Below, piece after piece: positions 44,429 to 53,964 of a DNA stretch of 64,000 bases. Under the pieces are notes generated by a model. The model saw only the letters and a program-made list of their open reading frames with translations, was not told where the DNA came from and did no database searches. The first letter of the stretch is position 1; each line of letters opens with the position of its first letter. This DNA comes from JACCWM01 sp040393065. Lineage in GTDB: Bacteria > Myxococcota_A > Bradymonadia > Bradymonadales > Bradymonadaceae. The translations under genes were made by a program, and so were the position numbers. The stretch covers positions 1 to 64,000 of the forward strand of contig JBEBUW010000008.1 of the NCBI GenBank assembly GCA_040393065.1, given 5' to 3'.

Positions 44429-46621
44429 ATGTCCACAGCAACCCGCAGTCTGATTCGTGCACCGATAACGATTGAAGCGAGCTGGCCCACGGGGCTGGCG
44501 GTGTTGGCGTCAGTTTTGTATGTGGCCGGGCTGGTCGGCAATGCATTGTTGATGCCGGCGGGCAATGTCGCGGTCGTGGGCGTTTTGTTGGCGGTGAGCG
44601 GCTGGTTGGCGTGGCAGAATCATCGTTCGCGAGCGCTGGCAGGGATTGGTTTTGAGTTTGAGCGTGCGCTTTTGGCGGTGGCCACGGCATTGATCGCGAC
44701 GCGGACGTTGGGACTGTGGGGGATCGAAACGTATGCGCTGGTGTATCTGGTGGTTGCGCTTGTGGTGGCGTTGCATCCGCCGAAGGTCAGTGCGCTGGCG
44801 GTGGGCGCGGCACTTGCGCTGGAGTGGTTGAGTCAGTTGTTTGGCACGGCGAGTGGGGTGTGGCTGGAGAGTGGTACGAGTTTTGGGGTGGAGCAGGTGG
44901 ACTGGACGCTGGCGGTGTCGCGCAGTGTGTTTGTGATCGCGTTCGGGTTGCTGAGCTATTTTGTGCACGGACGTGAGGCGCTGGAGCGGCGGCAGCGTTA
45001 TCGGCAGGAGGTCGAAGAAGAGCGCGAGAAGATGCTGGTGGAGGCGCGCGAGTTTCGGCTTTTGCATTCGGGGCGCTCGGATGCGACGTTGATGCAACGC
45101 GAGCAGGCGGAGGAATTGATCGTGCGTGATGCGGTGGATGCCGTGCAGCATACGATTTATGTGAGCCTGGAGCTTTTGAAGACGGCGTTGCATTGCCATA
45201 CGTGTGTTTTGTTGTGGTTTGATGTGCGCAATGAAAAGTTGCGGATCAAAGAGCTTGTGAGCGATAGCGATGCGATTGCCGAGGAGGAGATCGAGCCGGC
45301 GCGCGGCGTGATCGGGCCGATTACGCGTAGTCGGGAGCTGGTGAATTTGCGGGATATCCGGGCCGGGTTCCGGGGACTTTCGTATTATCGCGAGCCGCAG
45401 AAGGTGACGGCGTTTCTGGGCGTTCCGGTGATCGAGAACGGGCATTTGCGTGGTGTTTTGTGTGTCGACCACGTGGGTGAGAAGAGTTTTGGGCCGGAGG
45501 CGGAAAAGGTCGTGCAGGAGACGGCGACGTATATTTTGCGGGCGATTCAAAACGAGCGGATGTTTAGCAGCATTGAGCGGACGCGTTATGAGCTGGGTCG
45601 TTTTTATGAAGCGAGTCGCAAGCTGAATGACGTGTTGACGCCGGCCGATGTTTATAAAGTCGCGCTGGAAAGTGTGGGTGAGATTGTAGCCTATGATTTT
45701 GCCGCGCTTACGATGTTTGACGAAGAAACAAATACGCATTCGATTGCGGTTGTGGATAGTAGCGCGAAGTTGGAGACGGACGTCGCGAGCTGGGTAGGAA
45801 CGAGTTTTGAGAGCAATCAAGGACTGGTTTCGATGGTCGTGAACAACCGACATTATTTGCCGTTCGGCGGTCATTTCCGGGATGGAACTTCGGTGGTTTT
45901 CACGCGTGAGCAGCGGTTTGAGGATATGAAAAGCATGCTCGTTATGCCGCTGATTGTTCAGGATCGTCCACTGGGTACGTTTGTAATTGCGCATCGTGAG
46001 GCCCATCAGTTTTCTACCGAGCGTCGCGAGATGTTGGAGGTCGTATCCAACCAGGTGGCGATCACGCTTCATAACTCGTATCTCTATGAAAAGATGGAGA
46101 AAATGGCGAGTCTGGATGGGCTGACGGGACTGGCGAACAGGAGGACTTTTCAGGAGAAGTTGTCGGAAGCGATGGCGCGCCATAAGCGTTCCGGGCGTAG
46201 TTTTGGTCTGATCATCATGGATATCGATCACTTCAAATCGGTGAATGATACGTATGGTCATCCGGTTGGTGACGAGGTTTTGCGCGAGGTCGGCAAGCTG
46301 TTCAAGGCTTGTTTGCGTGAGGTCGACGTGCCGGCGCGTTATGGCGGTGAGGAGTTTGTCGTGATTCTGGAAGAAACGGAGCTTGCTGCGGGCCGTCAGG
46401 TTGCAGAGCGACTGCGCGTGGAGATGAGCAAGCTGGTGTTTCAGACGGAGAAGGGACCGCTGCAGTGTACGATCAGTATGGGTTATGCAGTGGGGCCGTT
46501 TGATAGCAGTGATCCGCAGACGTTGATCGATCTGGCTGATCAGGCCTTGTATCATTCCAAGAATACGGGACGTAATCGGGTTACTGTGTATCAGGAAATG
46601 CAGGTAGGAAAGTCTAACTAA
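44429..46621 (+). CDS. Membrane-bound diguanylate cyclase (GAF-GAF-GGDEF)
   Basis: 730 residues. N-terminal membrane segments fill about 15-190, followed by a charged coiled coil. Two GAF domains lie at about 240-378 and 391-554. A GGDEF domain (about 561-720) has an intact active site GGEEF (639-643) and the inhibitory site REVD five residues before it, so feedback by cyclic di-GMP is likely. The enzyme makes cyclic di-GMP in response to ligands read by the GAF domains. It is plausibly co-transcribed with the FtsB-like gene 26 bp upstream. Confidence 0.95.
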   Translation: MSTATRSLIRAPITIEASWPTGLAVLASVLYVAGLVGNALLMPAGNVAVVGVLLAVSGWLAWQNHRSRALAGIGFEFERALLAVATALIATRTLGLWGIETYALVYLVVALVVALHPPKVSALAVGAALALEWLSQLFGTASGVWLESGTSFGVEQVDWTLAVSRSVFVIAFGLLSYFVHGREALERRQRYRQEVEEEREKMLVEAREFRLLHSGRSDATLMQREQAEELIVRDAVDAVQHTIYVSLELLKTALHCHTCVLLWFDVRNEKLRIKELVSDSDAIAEEEIEPARGVIGPITRSRELVNLRDIRAGFRGLSYYREPQKVTAFLGVPVIENGHLRGVLCVDHVGEKSFGPEAEKVVQETATYILRAIQNERMFSSIERTRYELGRFYEASRKLNDVLTPADVYKVALESVGEIVAYDFAALTMFDEETNTHSIAVVDSSAKLETDVASWVGTSFESNQGLVSMVVNNRHYLPFGGHFRDGTSVVFTREQRFEDMKSMLVMPLIVQDRPLGTFVIAHREAHQFSTERREMLEVVSNQVAITLHNSYLYEKMEKMASLDGLTGLANRRTFQEKLSEAMARHKRSGRSFGLIIMDIDHFKSVNDTYGHPVGDEVLREVGKLFKACLREVDVPARYGGEEFVVILEETELAAGRQVAERLRVEMSKLVFQTEKGPLQCTISMGYAVGPFDSSDPQTLIDLADQALYHSKNTGRNRVTVYQEMQVGKSN

Positions 46622-46720
46622 GCAGGTTGCAGGGTTGGAGTTTTCACTTTCAATGGGTCGTATTCACTTTCTCAACGTGTGCGGGAAGGATGGCATGCGT
46701 TGGGACTAAAGCGAGGCACT

Positions 46721-48103
46721 ATGGCTAAGAATTTTGTCGTCGATACCAACGTGCTACTCCATGATCCGCGCGCTATTTTTCGATTCAAGGAAAATACCGT
46801 CATCATTCCGATTTATGTGATCGAGGAAATCGATACTTTTAAGCGGGATTTGAGCGAGCTTGGCCGAAATGCGCGCGAGGTCAGTCGTATTCTGGATGAA
46901 TATCGTCAGCGAGGTAGTCTGAATACGGGGGTTCCGCTGGATGATGGCGGGATGTTGCGTGTTTCGTATGCGACGAAAGCGCCGGGGCAGCAGTTTTTGC
47001 ATTCAGATCAGAAGGATAATTTGATTCTGGGTGTTGCGCTCGAGGTTCAGGAAAAGGAGCCGGATGTGGAGTGCATCATGATCAGCAAGGACACGAATTT
47101 GCGTGTTCGGGCGGATGCGCTGGGCTTGAAGGCGGAGAATTTCGAGGAAGAAGATATTGCGTCGGTGAGCGAGTTGTATCCGGGTGCGAGCGAGTTTGTG
47201 GTGCCGGATGTGTTGATCGCGGAGCTGCATGAGAAGAATGAACTGACGTTGAATTTGAAAGAATACGCCACGGGTCGCATCTACGGCGGGGATTCTGGTT
47301 CGCCGTCGCCTGCGCGTGGGTTTTATAACAACGAGTACGTTTTGTTGCGGACGGAGACGGATAATCAAACGTCTCTGGGGCGGATGCATATTGATTCGCC
47401 GGATGATGAGACGGGCACGATTCGTCCGCTGACGCGTGTGCGGGATCAGATCTGGGGAATTAAGCCGCGCAATAAGGAGCAGTATTTTGCGCTGGATGCG
47501 CTGTTGGATGACAGCGTTCGGCTGGTGACTCTGATCGGGAAGGCGGGAACGGGCAAGACGCTTCTGGCGATTGCGGCAGGTCTTCGCAAGGTCACGGAAG
47601 AGCAGAATTATCATAAGCTGGTGGTAAGCCGGCCGATTTTTCCGATGGGGCGCGATATTGGTTATTTGCCCGGGACGTTGGAAGAAAAGCTAGATCCGTG
47701 GATGCAGCCGATTTTTGATAATGTCGAGTATTTGATGGGGATCAGTCGCGCCGATAAGCGGGCGGGGCGTGGTGCGGACGAGCTCAAAGCGATGGGGATC
47801 ATTGAGATTGAGCCGCTGACGTATATTCGCGGTCGTTCGCTGCCGAATCTGTTTATGATTGTGGATGAGGCGCAGAACCTGACGCCGCACGAGGTGAAGA
47901 CGATTTTGACGCGTGTGGGCGAGGGGACCAAGATTGTGCTGACGGGAGATCCGTATCAGATCGACAATCCTTATGTGGACAGCGAATCGAACGGGTTGAC
48001 CTATGTGGTCAACCGGTTCAAGGGCCAGAAATCGGCTGCGACGGTGAGTTTGTTCAAGGGCGAACGGTCGGAGCTGGCGGAGCTGGCGGCGAATTTGCTG
48101 TGA
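46721..48103 (+). CDS. PhoH-family PIN-ATPase
   Basis: 460 residues from the ATG at 46721, which has GCGAGG upstream. A PIN-type nuclease domain (VVDTNVLLHDP, acidic residues around the DLSELGRNAR and ISKDTNLRVRADAL segments) precedes a PhoH ATPase with Walker A IGKAGTGKT and Walker B FMIVDEAQNLT. PIN-PhoH proteins are RNA helicase-ribonucleases, probably acting on mRNA under stress; toxin-antitoxin forms differ in having a small partner gene, and none is here. Convergent with leucine dehydrogenase, 27 bp apart. Confidence 0.95.
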   Translation: MAKNFVVDTNVLLHDPRAIFRFKENTVIIPIYVIEEIDTFKRDLSELGRNAREVSRILDEYRQRGSLNTGVPLDDGGMLRVSYATKAPGQQFLHSDQKDNLILGVALEVQEKEPDVECIMISKDTNLRVRADALGLKAENFEEEDIASVSELYPGASEFVVPDVLIAELHEKNELTLNLKEYATGRIYGGDSGSPSPARGFYNNEYVLLRTETDNQTSLGRMHIDSPDDETGTIRPLTRVRDQIWGIKPRNKEQYFALDALLDDSVRLVTLIGKAGTGKTLLAIAAGLRKVTEEQNYHKLVVSRPIFPMGRDIGYLPGTLEEKLDPWMQPIFDNVEYLMGISRADKRAGRGADELKAMGIIEIEPLTYIRGRSLPNLFMIVDEAQNLTPHEVKTILTRVGEGTKIVLTGDPYQIDNPYVDSESNGLTYVVNRFKGQKSAATVSLFKGERSELAELAANLL

Positions 48104-48130
48104 TGTTTTGATGTTTTTGAAAGCCTGGGA

Positions 48131-49189
48131 CTAAGCGAGTGGCTGACCGTAGAGTTTTTCTTCGACGATACGGTCAGTCACGACGTTTGTGGGCATGTTT
48201 TCGCTGCGGCTGCGCTCGAAGATTTCGAGCATGGTGTCGTAGATTGCAACGATCTGAGCGTTCACTTTTTTGGGGTCGTAGCTGCTGTATTCTGCGGCGG
48301 CGTTGATCAGTCCACCGGCGTTGATCGCGTAATCGGGAGCGTAGAGAATGCCGCGCTCCAGCAGGCGGCTGCCGTGGAGGTTTTCCGCGAGCTGGTTGTT
48401 GGCGGAGCCTGCGACGATCTGGCAGCGCAGGGCGGGCAGGGTGTGGTCGTTGATCGCGGCGCCGAGTGCGCAGGGCGAGAAAATGTCGCATTCGATGGCG
48501 AAAATTTCGGCGGGAGAGACGATGGCGGCGCCGAATTCATCGGCACAGCGTTCGGCGGCTTCGGGGCGGATGTCGGCGATGGTCAGGCGCGCGCCGGCTT
48601 CGTGCAGGCGTCTGGCGAGCAGATAGCCGACGTTGCCGACGCCCTGGATGGCGATGTGTCGGCCGCTGAGATCGTCGGATCCCCAGGTGAATTTGGCGGC
48701 GGCTTCGATACCGCGATGCACGCCGAGTGCGGTGAATGGTGAGGGGTCGCCGGAGCTTCCGCCGTCGCAGTCGTCGTAGCACAGGACATGTTGGGTTTTG
48801 CGGCGAACGATGTTCATGTCGGCAACGTGCGTGCCGCTGTCTTCGGCCGTGATGTAGCGTCCGCCGAGTGAGTCGACGAAGCTGCCAAAGGCAGTAAAGA
48901 TTTGCTCGCGTTGTTCGGGCGTCATGTTGGGCGGTTCGATGATGACGGCTTTTCCGCCGCCGTGGGGAAGGTTGCTGATGGCGGCTTTGTAGGTCATGCC
49001 TCGGCCAAGGCGGAGGGCATCGCGGATGGCGGCATCGCTTGTGGTGTATTGTAAGAAGCGGCAGCCGCCGATGGCCGGGCCGAATTTGAGGTTGTGAATG
49101 GCCACGATAGCATGCAGACCGATTTCGGCGTCGACGCAAAAGTGGAGGTCTCCATATTGGAGTTGTTGGGCGTATTGAAAAATGTCCAC
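48131..49189 (-). CDS. ldh: Leucine/valine-type amino acid dehydrogenase
   Basis: 352 residues from a GTG at 49189 with AGGAGA 5-6 bases upstream. The Glu/Leu/Phe/Val dehydrogenase fold is clear: GMTYKAAISNLPHGGGKAV holds the substrate and catalytic lysines, and VGNVGYLLARRL the NAD loop. The small size and the GGCRFLQY segment fit leucine dehydrogenase rather than glutamate dehydrogenase. The enzyme deaminates branched-chain amino acids to keto acids with NAD. The frame stays open to 49294 but without a start as well placed. Confidence 0.9.
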   Translation of the reverse strand: MDIFQYAQQLQYGDLHFCVDAEIGLHAIVAIHNLKFGPAIGGCRFLQYTTSDAAIRDALRLGRGMTYKAAISNLPHGGGKAVIIEPPNMTPEQREQIFTAFGSFVDSLGGRYITAEDSGTHVADMNIVRRKTQHVLCYDDCDGGSSGDPSPFTALGVHRGIEAAAKFTWGSDDLSGRHIAIQGVGNVGYLLARRLHEAGARLTIADIRPEAAERCADEFGAAIVSPAEIFAIECDIFSPCALGAAINDHTLPALRCQIVAGSANNQLAENLHGSRLLERGILYAPDYAINAGGLINAAAEYSSYDPKKVNAQIVAIYDTMLEIFERSRSENMPTNVVTDRIVEEKLYGQPLA

Positions 49190-49462
49190 AAGATTCTCCT
49201 GACGAATGGCGCGAGAGGGGTGCGGCTGAGGGTGATGGGGAGTTTTGAACCGTGATTGCGGGATGTTGAGTCGGCTCCGAAGTGAAATCGACAAGCCTGT
49301 AAAACTAGCAGATCGTTATGATTTGTAGCAAAGTCAATTTGTGACAGGATGAAGTGAGAATTCTGGTCTTGACCGGTTGTGTGTAGGTGCCCAATGTTGT
49401 GCGGGCTGAATGTGCCAGCTAAAAAATTCGCGTATCTTTCTAATGTTTAAGAGATAATCTGC

Positions 49463-51199
49463 ATGACTACGGCAATATGTTCTACTTGTGGCACGCGTAA
49501 TTTGAGCGGAGTTTCGCAGTGCCGCCGCTGTCAGACTTCGCTGGTTTCTGTGGTAGGTGATTCTCATGACACGGTGCGTGGGACGCCAACCTCAGTGTTG
49601 TTGAACGAGCGTTGGGTCGTGTTGGGGCCATTGCCAGAGGCTGAAAATCCAAATTTATGGCTTGGTAAGGATTTGTCGAGCCATCAGGCGGTGGCGATCA
49701 AGGTATTGGAGGCGGCAGAAACAGAGCGCTTGCGGCAGAAGTTTGTGAAGGGCGCTCATGCGTTGGCCGAGCTTGTTCACCCGAATTTGGTGCACGTATT
49801 GGACGTCGTCGAGGATAACCAGCGGGTTGCTTATGTGATGGAGCGGGTGCGGGGACAGTCTTTGAGTGAGCTTTTGATACGGCGTGAGCGTTTGCCGGTG
49901 GCCGTTGCGCTGGAGATCGGGCGGCAGGTTTTGAGCGGGCTTGGTTGTTTGCATAAGGCCGGGCGGATTCACGGACAGGTAACGGCTGATAATATTTATG
50001 TTTTTGTGAATGAAGAAGGCGACTTTCAGGTGAAGCTGCTTGGAAGCCGTGTTTGTGAGGATACTCTGGCTGGTGGAGCAACGGCGGCCGGAACGGCAGA
50101 TCGTTTTGGGACGTTGGTAGGGATGCCGGTAGCTGCGCCGCTTTCCGGTGGAACTGCTGAACATGGTCAGGCAGAAGCACGTTATGCTGCGCCGGAGCTG
50201 CAGTTTTTGCCGGCCAGCGTGCAGAGTGATCTGTATGCACTGGGGATTTGTCTGGCGGATGCGATTTGTGGAGAGCTTCCGGCGGTATTCTTTGAGATGA
50301 ATCGTTTTTTGACGGCGGCCGCATCGCGTGACAACAATCTGGGGCGGATACGTCATTTGCTTTTCGAAATCAGTAAAAATTATCTTGCGGCGGATTTTAC
50401 AGACGAACATTGCAAGGCGCTGGCATGGATGCTGGCGGCCGATCCGGAGGCGCGTCCTGCGTCTGCTGAAAAAGCGTGGGAAATCCTGGAGAACGCGCAA
50501 AAACAAACGCTTTCTGCACAAATGGTCTGTGTGGCGGAAGGAACGTTTTTTCGTGGCAGTCAGACGGATCATCCGCAGGCTCGTGACGAAGAGTTTCCGA
50601 TGGCGCTTGTGCACATCAGCCATTTTTTTATCGATAAAACGCCCGTTACGGCACAGCAGTTTAAGCGATACCTCGATGTCACCGGTCAGGCGCCGCCGCC
50701 TGGATGGACCGATCATAATGATGTGAGTACGCGTCCCGACGATCCGGTCGTATTTGTGACGTGGGAAGAAGCCAATGGCTATGCGCGCTGGGCGGGAAAG
50801 CATTTGCCGACCGAGGCGGAGTGGGAAAAAGCAGCGCGCGGCACGGATGGGCGAATTTATCCCTGGGGAGATCATGCGCCGACGACCGAGCTGGCCTGGT
50901 TTGGCGAGCAGTCGCATCCAGTTGCGGTGGGTAAGTTTGTGGCCGGGCAAAGTCCGTATGGCGCGCTTGATATGGCCGGCAATGTTTTTGAGTGGGTTGC
51001 AGACTGGTTTGATAAAAACATTTATAAAGCATCCGTCGGAGCCAATCCTGTCGGGCCAGCTTCGGGTAATAAGCGAGTTCTGCGGGGCGGCTCGTTTACG
51101 CATAATGCGTATGCACTGCGGTGTGCGACGCGTGGGCGATATTTTCCGCAGGAACGGCGTGCGAACCACTCTTTTCGGTGTGCGTGGAAGCTATTGTAA
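49463..51199 (+). CDS. Zinc ribbon, pseudokinase and SUMF1/FGE-like fusion
   Basis: 578 residues. The N-terminal zinc ribbon has cysteines at 6, 9, 20 and 23. A kinase-like domain (about 48-320) keeps the VAIK lysine (K80), but the catalytic loop reads HGQVTADN (170-177) without the HRD Asp, and LLGS (192-195) replaces DFG, so it should be inactive. A C-terminal FGE-sulfatase/SUMF domain (about 340-578) has FFRGSQTDHPQA, LPTEAEWEKAARG, YGALDMAGNVFEW and VLRGGSFTHN. Kinase-SUMF fusions are known in myxobacteria and planctomycetes; the lost kinase residues suggest a scaffold. SUMF domains may be glycine-radical-like oxidases or pure binding modules. Starts at the ATG at 49463. Confidence 0.93.
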   Translation: MTTAICSTCGTRNLSGVSQCRRCQTSLVSVVGDSHDTVRGTPTSVLLNERWVVLGPLPEAENPNLWLGKDLSSHQAVAIKVLEAAETERLRQKFVKGAHALAELVHPNLVHVLDVVEDNQRVAYVMERVRGQSLSELLIRRERLPVAVALEIGRQVLSGLGCLHKAGRIHGQVTADNIYVFVNEEGDFQVKLLGSRVCEDTLAGGATAAGTADRFGTLVGMPVAAPLSGGTAEHGQAEARYAAPELQFLPASVQSDLYALGICLADAICGELPAVFFEMNRFLTAAASRDNNLGRIRHLLFEISKNYLAADFTDEHCKALAWMLAADPEARPASAEKAWEILENAQKQTLSAQMVCVAEGTFFRGSQTDHPQARDEEFPMALVHISHFFIDKTPVTAQQFKRYLDVTGQAPPPGWTDHNDVSTRPDDPVVFVTWEEANGYARWAGKHLPTEAEWEKAARGTDGRIYPWGDHAPTTELAWFGEQSHPVAVGKFVAGQSPYGALDMAGNVFEWVADWFDKNIYKASVGANPVGPASGNKRVLRGGSFTHNAYALRCATRGRYFPQERRANHSFRCAWKLL

Positions 51200-51230
51200 T
51201 CAATCGAAAAATTTTCAGTAAGGAAGTCTT

Positions 51231-53819
51231 GTGAGTACGTCTGCGGTGCCATGGATTGTTTTAAAGTTTGGTGGGACGAGCGTTTCATTGCGTGAGCGCT
51301 GGGATACGATTGCCCAGGTAGCGCGCGAACGTATTGAGGAAGGGTTCCGGCCGCTGGTGGTGTGCTCGGCGCTGAGTGGGATTTCTAATGCGCTTGAAAA
51401 GCTGCTGGTTCTGGCAAAAAACGGTGATTACGCAGAGCTTCTGGCCGATGTAGAAGCGCGCCATCATGCGCTCGCTGCTACGATGGGGCTAGATGGCGCA
51501 GCGCTGTTGGCGGATTATTTTGCAGAATTGCAGCGCCTGTTGTTGGGGATTTCACTGATAGGAGAAGTCAGTCCACGTGTGCATGCGCGAGTCCTGGCCA
51601 TGGGGGAGTTGATGTCGACGCGGCTGGGGGCGGCGTATTTGAATCAAATTCAGGTTGCCACGAAGTGGTGTGATGCACGCGAAATGTTGCAATCTGTTTC
51701 GGTTCAGAATGCCGGCGAGCATCGTTTGTTTTTGTCGGCTTCGTGTGATGGCGAGCGTAAGCCTGAGCTGGCGAAAAAACTTGAGGCGATTCAAGAGTCT
51801 GTCGTACTGACGCAGGGATTTATCGCTTCTGACGCAGCCGGCGAAACGGTATTGCTCGGTCGGGGTGGCTCGGATACCTCGGCTGCTTATCTGGCGGCGG
51901 GTGTGGGTGCTGCGCGCCTTGAAATCTGGACGGATGTTCCCGGCATGTTCACTGCCAACCCACGCGATATCCCTTCCGCCCGCCTGCTGCAGCAGCTTCA
52001 TTATGATGAGGCGCAGGAGTTGGCGACGATGGGAGCGAAGATTTTGCATCCGCGCTGTCTGCCACCGGTGCGCGCGCATCGCATTCCGTTGCATATCAAA
52101 TGTCTGGAACATCCGGAGCTTGAGGGGACAGTGATTTCAGCTGATGCGCCTGATGCGGGCGCTCAGGTAAAAGCCATCAGCGCCAAAACAGGCATTACGC
52201 TTGTTTCGATGAATACGCTTGGCATGTGGCAACAGATTGGTTTTTTGGCGGATATTTTTGCTGTGTTTAAGCAAAACGGGCTGTCGATCGATCTGGTGAC
52301 GACATCCGAAGCGAACGTGACTGTGACACTTGATCCGATGGCGAATGCGCTCGAGCCAACGGCGGTCAATCGACTGCTTGCGGATCTGAAACCGCATTGT
52401 GATGCGCGGATCATCGGACCATGCGCGGCTGTCAGCCTGGTGGGGCATAATATTCGCTCGATTCTGCATCGTCTGGCACCGGCGTTGGAAGTTTTTGAAG
52501 AGCAACATATTTATCTTGTTTCTCAAGCAGCAAGTGATTTGAATCTAACGTTTGTTGTTGCGGAAGATCAGGCGGATCGACTTGTTCGGAAGTTGCATTC
52601 GTTGTTGTTTCGTGAACGAACGGCAGACGAAACGTTCGGGCCGACCTGGCGAGAGCTTTTTGGAGAGCCACGAGAAAATACCGCCTTTCCCGATGCCTGG
52701 TGGCGTCGCCGAAAGGATGAGTTGCTGGCACTGGCCGCTGAAAGTCCGCTTTATGTGTATGAGGAGGAAAGTTTGCAGACTGCTGTCGATTCTCTGCAGG
52801 AGATCGAGGCGGTACAGCGAGTTTTTTATGCGATCAAGGCCAACTCTAATCCGGATATTCTGGAGGTTTTCTATCGAGCGGGCATCGGTTTTGAGTGCGT
52901 TTCGATTGGGGAGCTGAATCATGTCTGGGAGTTATTTCCAGATATCGAAGCAGAACGTGTGCTGTTTACGCCGAATTTTGCGGCGCGAGATGAGTATGTG
53001 CGGGCTTTCGAGAAGGGCGCATGGGTGACGCTGGATAACTTGCATCCTGTGGAGGAATGGCCGGATGTTTTTCGCGGCAAATCTGTACTTGTGCGCGTAG
53101 ATCCGGGGCAAGGGCGTGGTCATCACAAATACGTTCGCACGGCCGGACAGCAGTCAAAGTTTGGTATTGAGCCCGCGAATCTGGAGTCTCTGAGCGAAAG
53201 AGCCCGGGAGATTGGATTGAAAGTTGTGGGTCTGCATGCCCATGTTGGCAGTGGTGTGCGTTCGTCGGAAACCTGGGGGCAGATCGCGTTGTTTTTGGAA
53301 CAGTGCGTGCAGCATTTTCCTGATGTTCGAATTCTTAATCTTGGTGGTGGGCTCGGTGTCCCAGAACGAGCGAATCAGAATGCGCTCGATCTCGCGGAGC
53401 TCGGAAGAACATTGGCGGATTTTCGGACGGCGCATCCGCAATTTGAGCTGTGGTTAGAACCCGGTCGTTATCTGGTCGCACAGGCGGGAGTGCTGCTGGG
53501 CCGTGTCACGCAGCTGAAGCAAAAGGGAACAATGCATTATGTAGGCATTGACGCCGGTATGAACTCGTTGATTCGGCCGGCGTTGTATGGCGCCTATCAC
53601 GAGATTGTGAATTTGAGTCGATTGGACGAGGTGCCTGGTATCGAAGCCGAGATCGTGGGGCCGATCTGCGAAAGCGGTGACGTACTTGGTCATATGCGCC
53701 GCCTTCCGGTGACGAAAGAAGGAGACGTCCTTTTGATCGCTACAGCCGGAGCGTACGGTAGGACGATGAGTTCCCGTTACAATTTACGTGAACCGGCCGG
53801 CGAGCGGTTTTTGAGGTGA
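51231..53819 (+). CDS. lysC-lysA: Bifunctional aspartate kinase/diaminopimelate decarboxylase
   Basis: 862 residues from a GTG with AAGGA upstream. The N-terminal half is aspartokinase (KFGGTSVS; ACT-type regulatory region around 320-470). The C-terminal half (about 495-862) is PLP-dependent diaminopimelate decarboxylase, with the PLP lysine K536 in FYAIKANSNPD, GGGLGVP, EPGRYLVAQAG and CESGDVLG. The first and last steps of lysine synthesis are thus joined on one chain, a layout known from Xanthomonas-type LysAC. It starts 31 bp after the pseudokinase gene and ends at a bidirectional terminator. Confidence 0.95.
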   Translation: MSTSAVPWIVLKFGGTSVSLRERWDTIAQVARERIEEGFRPLVVCSALSGISNALEKLLVLAKNGDYAELLADVEARHHALAATMGLDGAALLADYFAELQRLLLGISLIGEVSPRVHARVLAMGELMSTRLGAAYLNQIQVATKWCDAREMLQSVSVQNAGEHRLFLSASCDGERKPELAKKLEAIQESVVLTQGFIASDAAGETVLLGRGGSDTSAAYLAAGVGAARLEIWTDVPGMFTANPRDIPSARLLQQLHYDEAQELATMGAKILHPRCLPPVRAHRIPLHIKCLEHPELEGTVISADAPDAGAQVKAISAKTGITLVSMNTLGMWQQIGFLADIFAVFKQNGLSIDLVTTSEANVTVTLDPMANALEPTAVNRLLADLKPHCDARIIGPCAAVSLVGHNIRSILHRLAPALEVFEEQHIYLVSQAASDLNLTFVVAEDQADRLVRKLHSLLFRERTADETFGPTWRELFGEPRENTAFPDAWWRRRKDELLALAAESPLYVYEEESLQTAVDSLQEIEAVQRVFYAIKANSNPDILEVFYRAGIGFECVSIGELNHVWELFPDIEAERVLFTPNFAARDEYVRAFEKGAWVTLDNLHPVEEWPDVFRGKSVLVRVDPGQGRGHHKYVRTAGQQSKFGIEPANLESLSERAREIGLKVVGLHAHVGSGVRSSETWGQIALFLEQCVQHFPDVRILNLGGGLGVPERANQNALDLAELGRTLADFRTAHPQFELWLEPGRYLVAQAGVLLGRVTQLKQKGTMHYVGIDAGMNSLIRPALYGAYHEIVNLSRLDEVPGIEAEIVGPICESGDVLGHMRRLPVTKEGDVLLIATAGAYGRTMSSRYNLREPAGERFLR

Positions 53820-53862
53820 ACGTAGAGCTGGGGGGCTATGGTTGTGAGTCCGGATAATTTTC

Positions 53863-53903
53863 AAAAAAACTTCCTGTTATCTGTTCAGTACAGATAACAG
53901 GAA
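53863..53903. terminator. Bidirectional terminator after lysC-lysA
   Basis: TTCCTGTTATCTGT (53871-53884) pairs perfectly with ACAGATAACAGGAA (53890-53903) around TCAGT. The seven As at 53863-53869 give a T-run on the minus strand, so it terminates the C45-hydrolase operon well; the plus-strand tail ATTTATT is weaker. Confidence 0.85.
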
Positions 53904-53964
53904 ATTTATTGAAAATGGGCACAAAGCTCGGTGTTCGGGCAAATCATTTGCTTTAGAAAAAGTG

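Noticed and set aside
46721..48103. PIN-PhoH considered as a toxin-antitoxin system
   Set aside because: No small antitoxin-like gene precedes it; the protein has the long stand-alone PIN-PhoH form.
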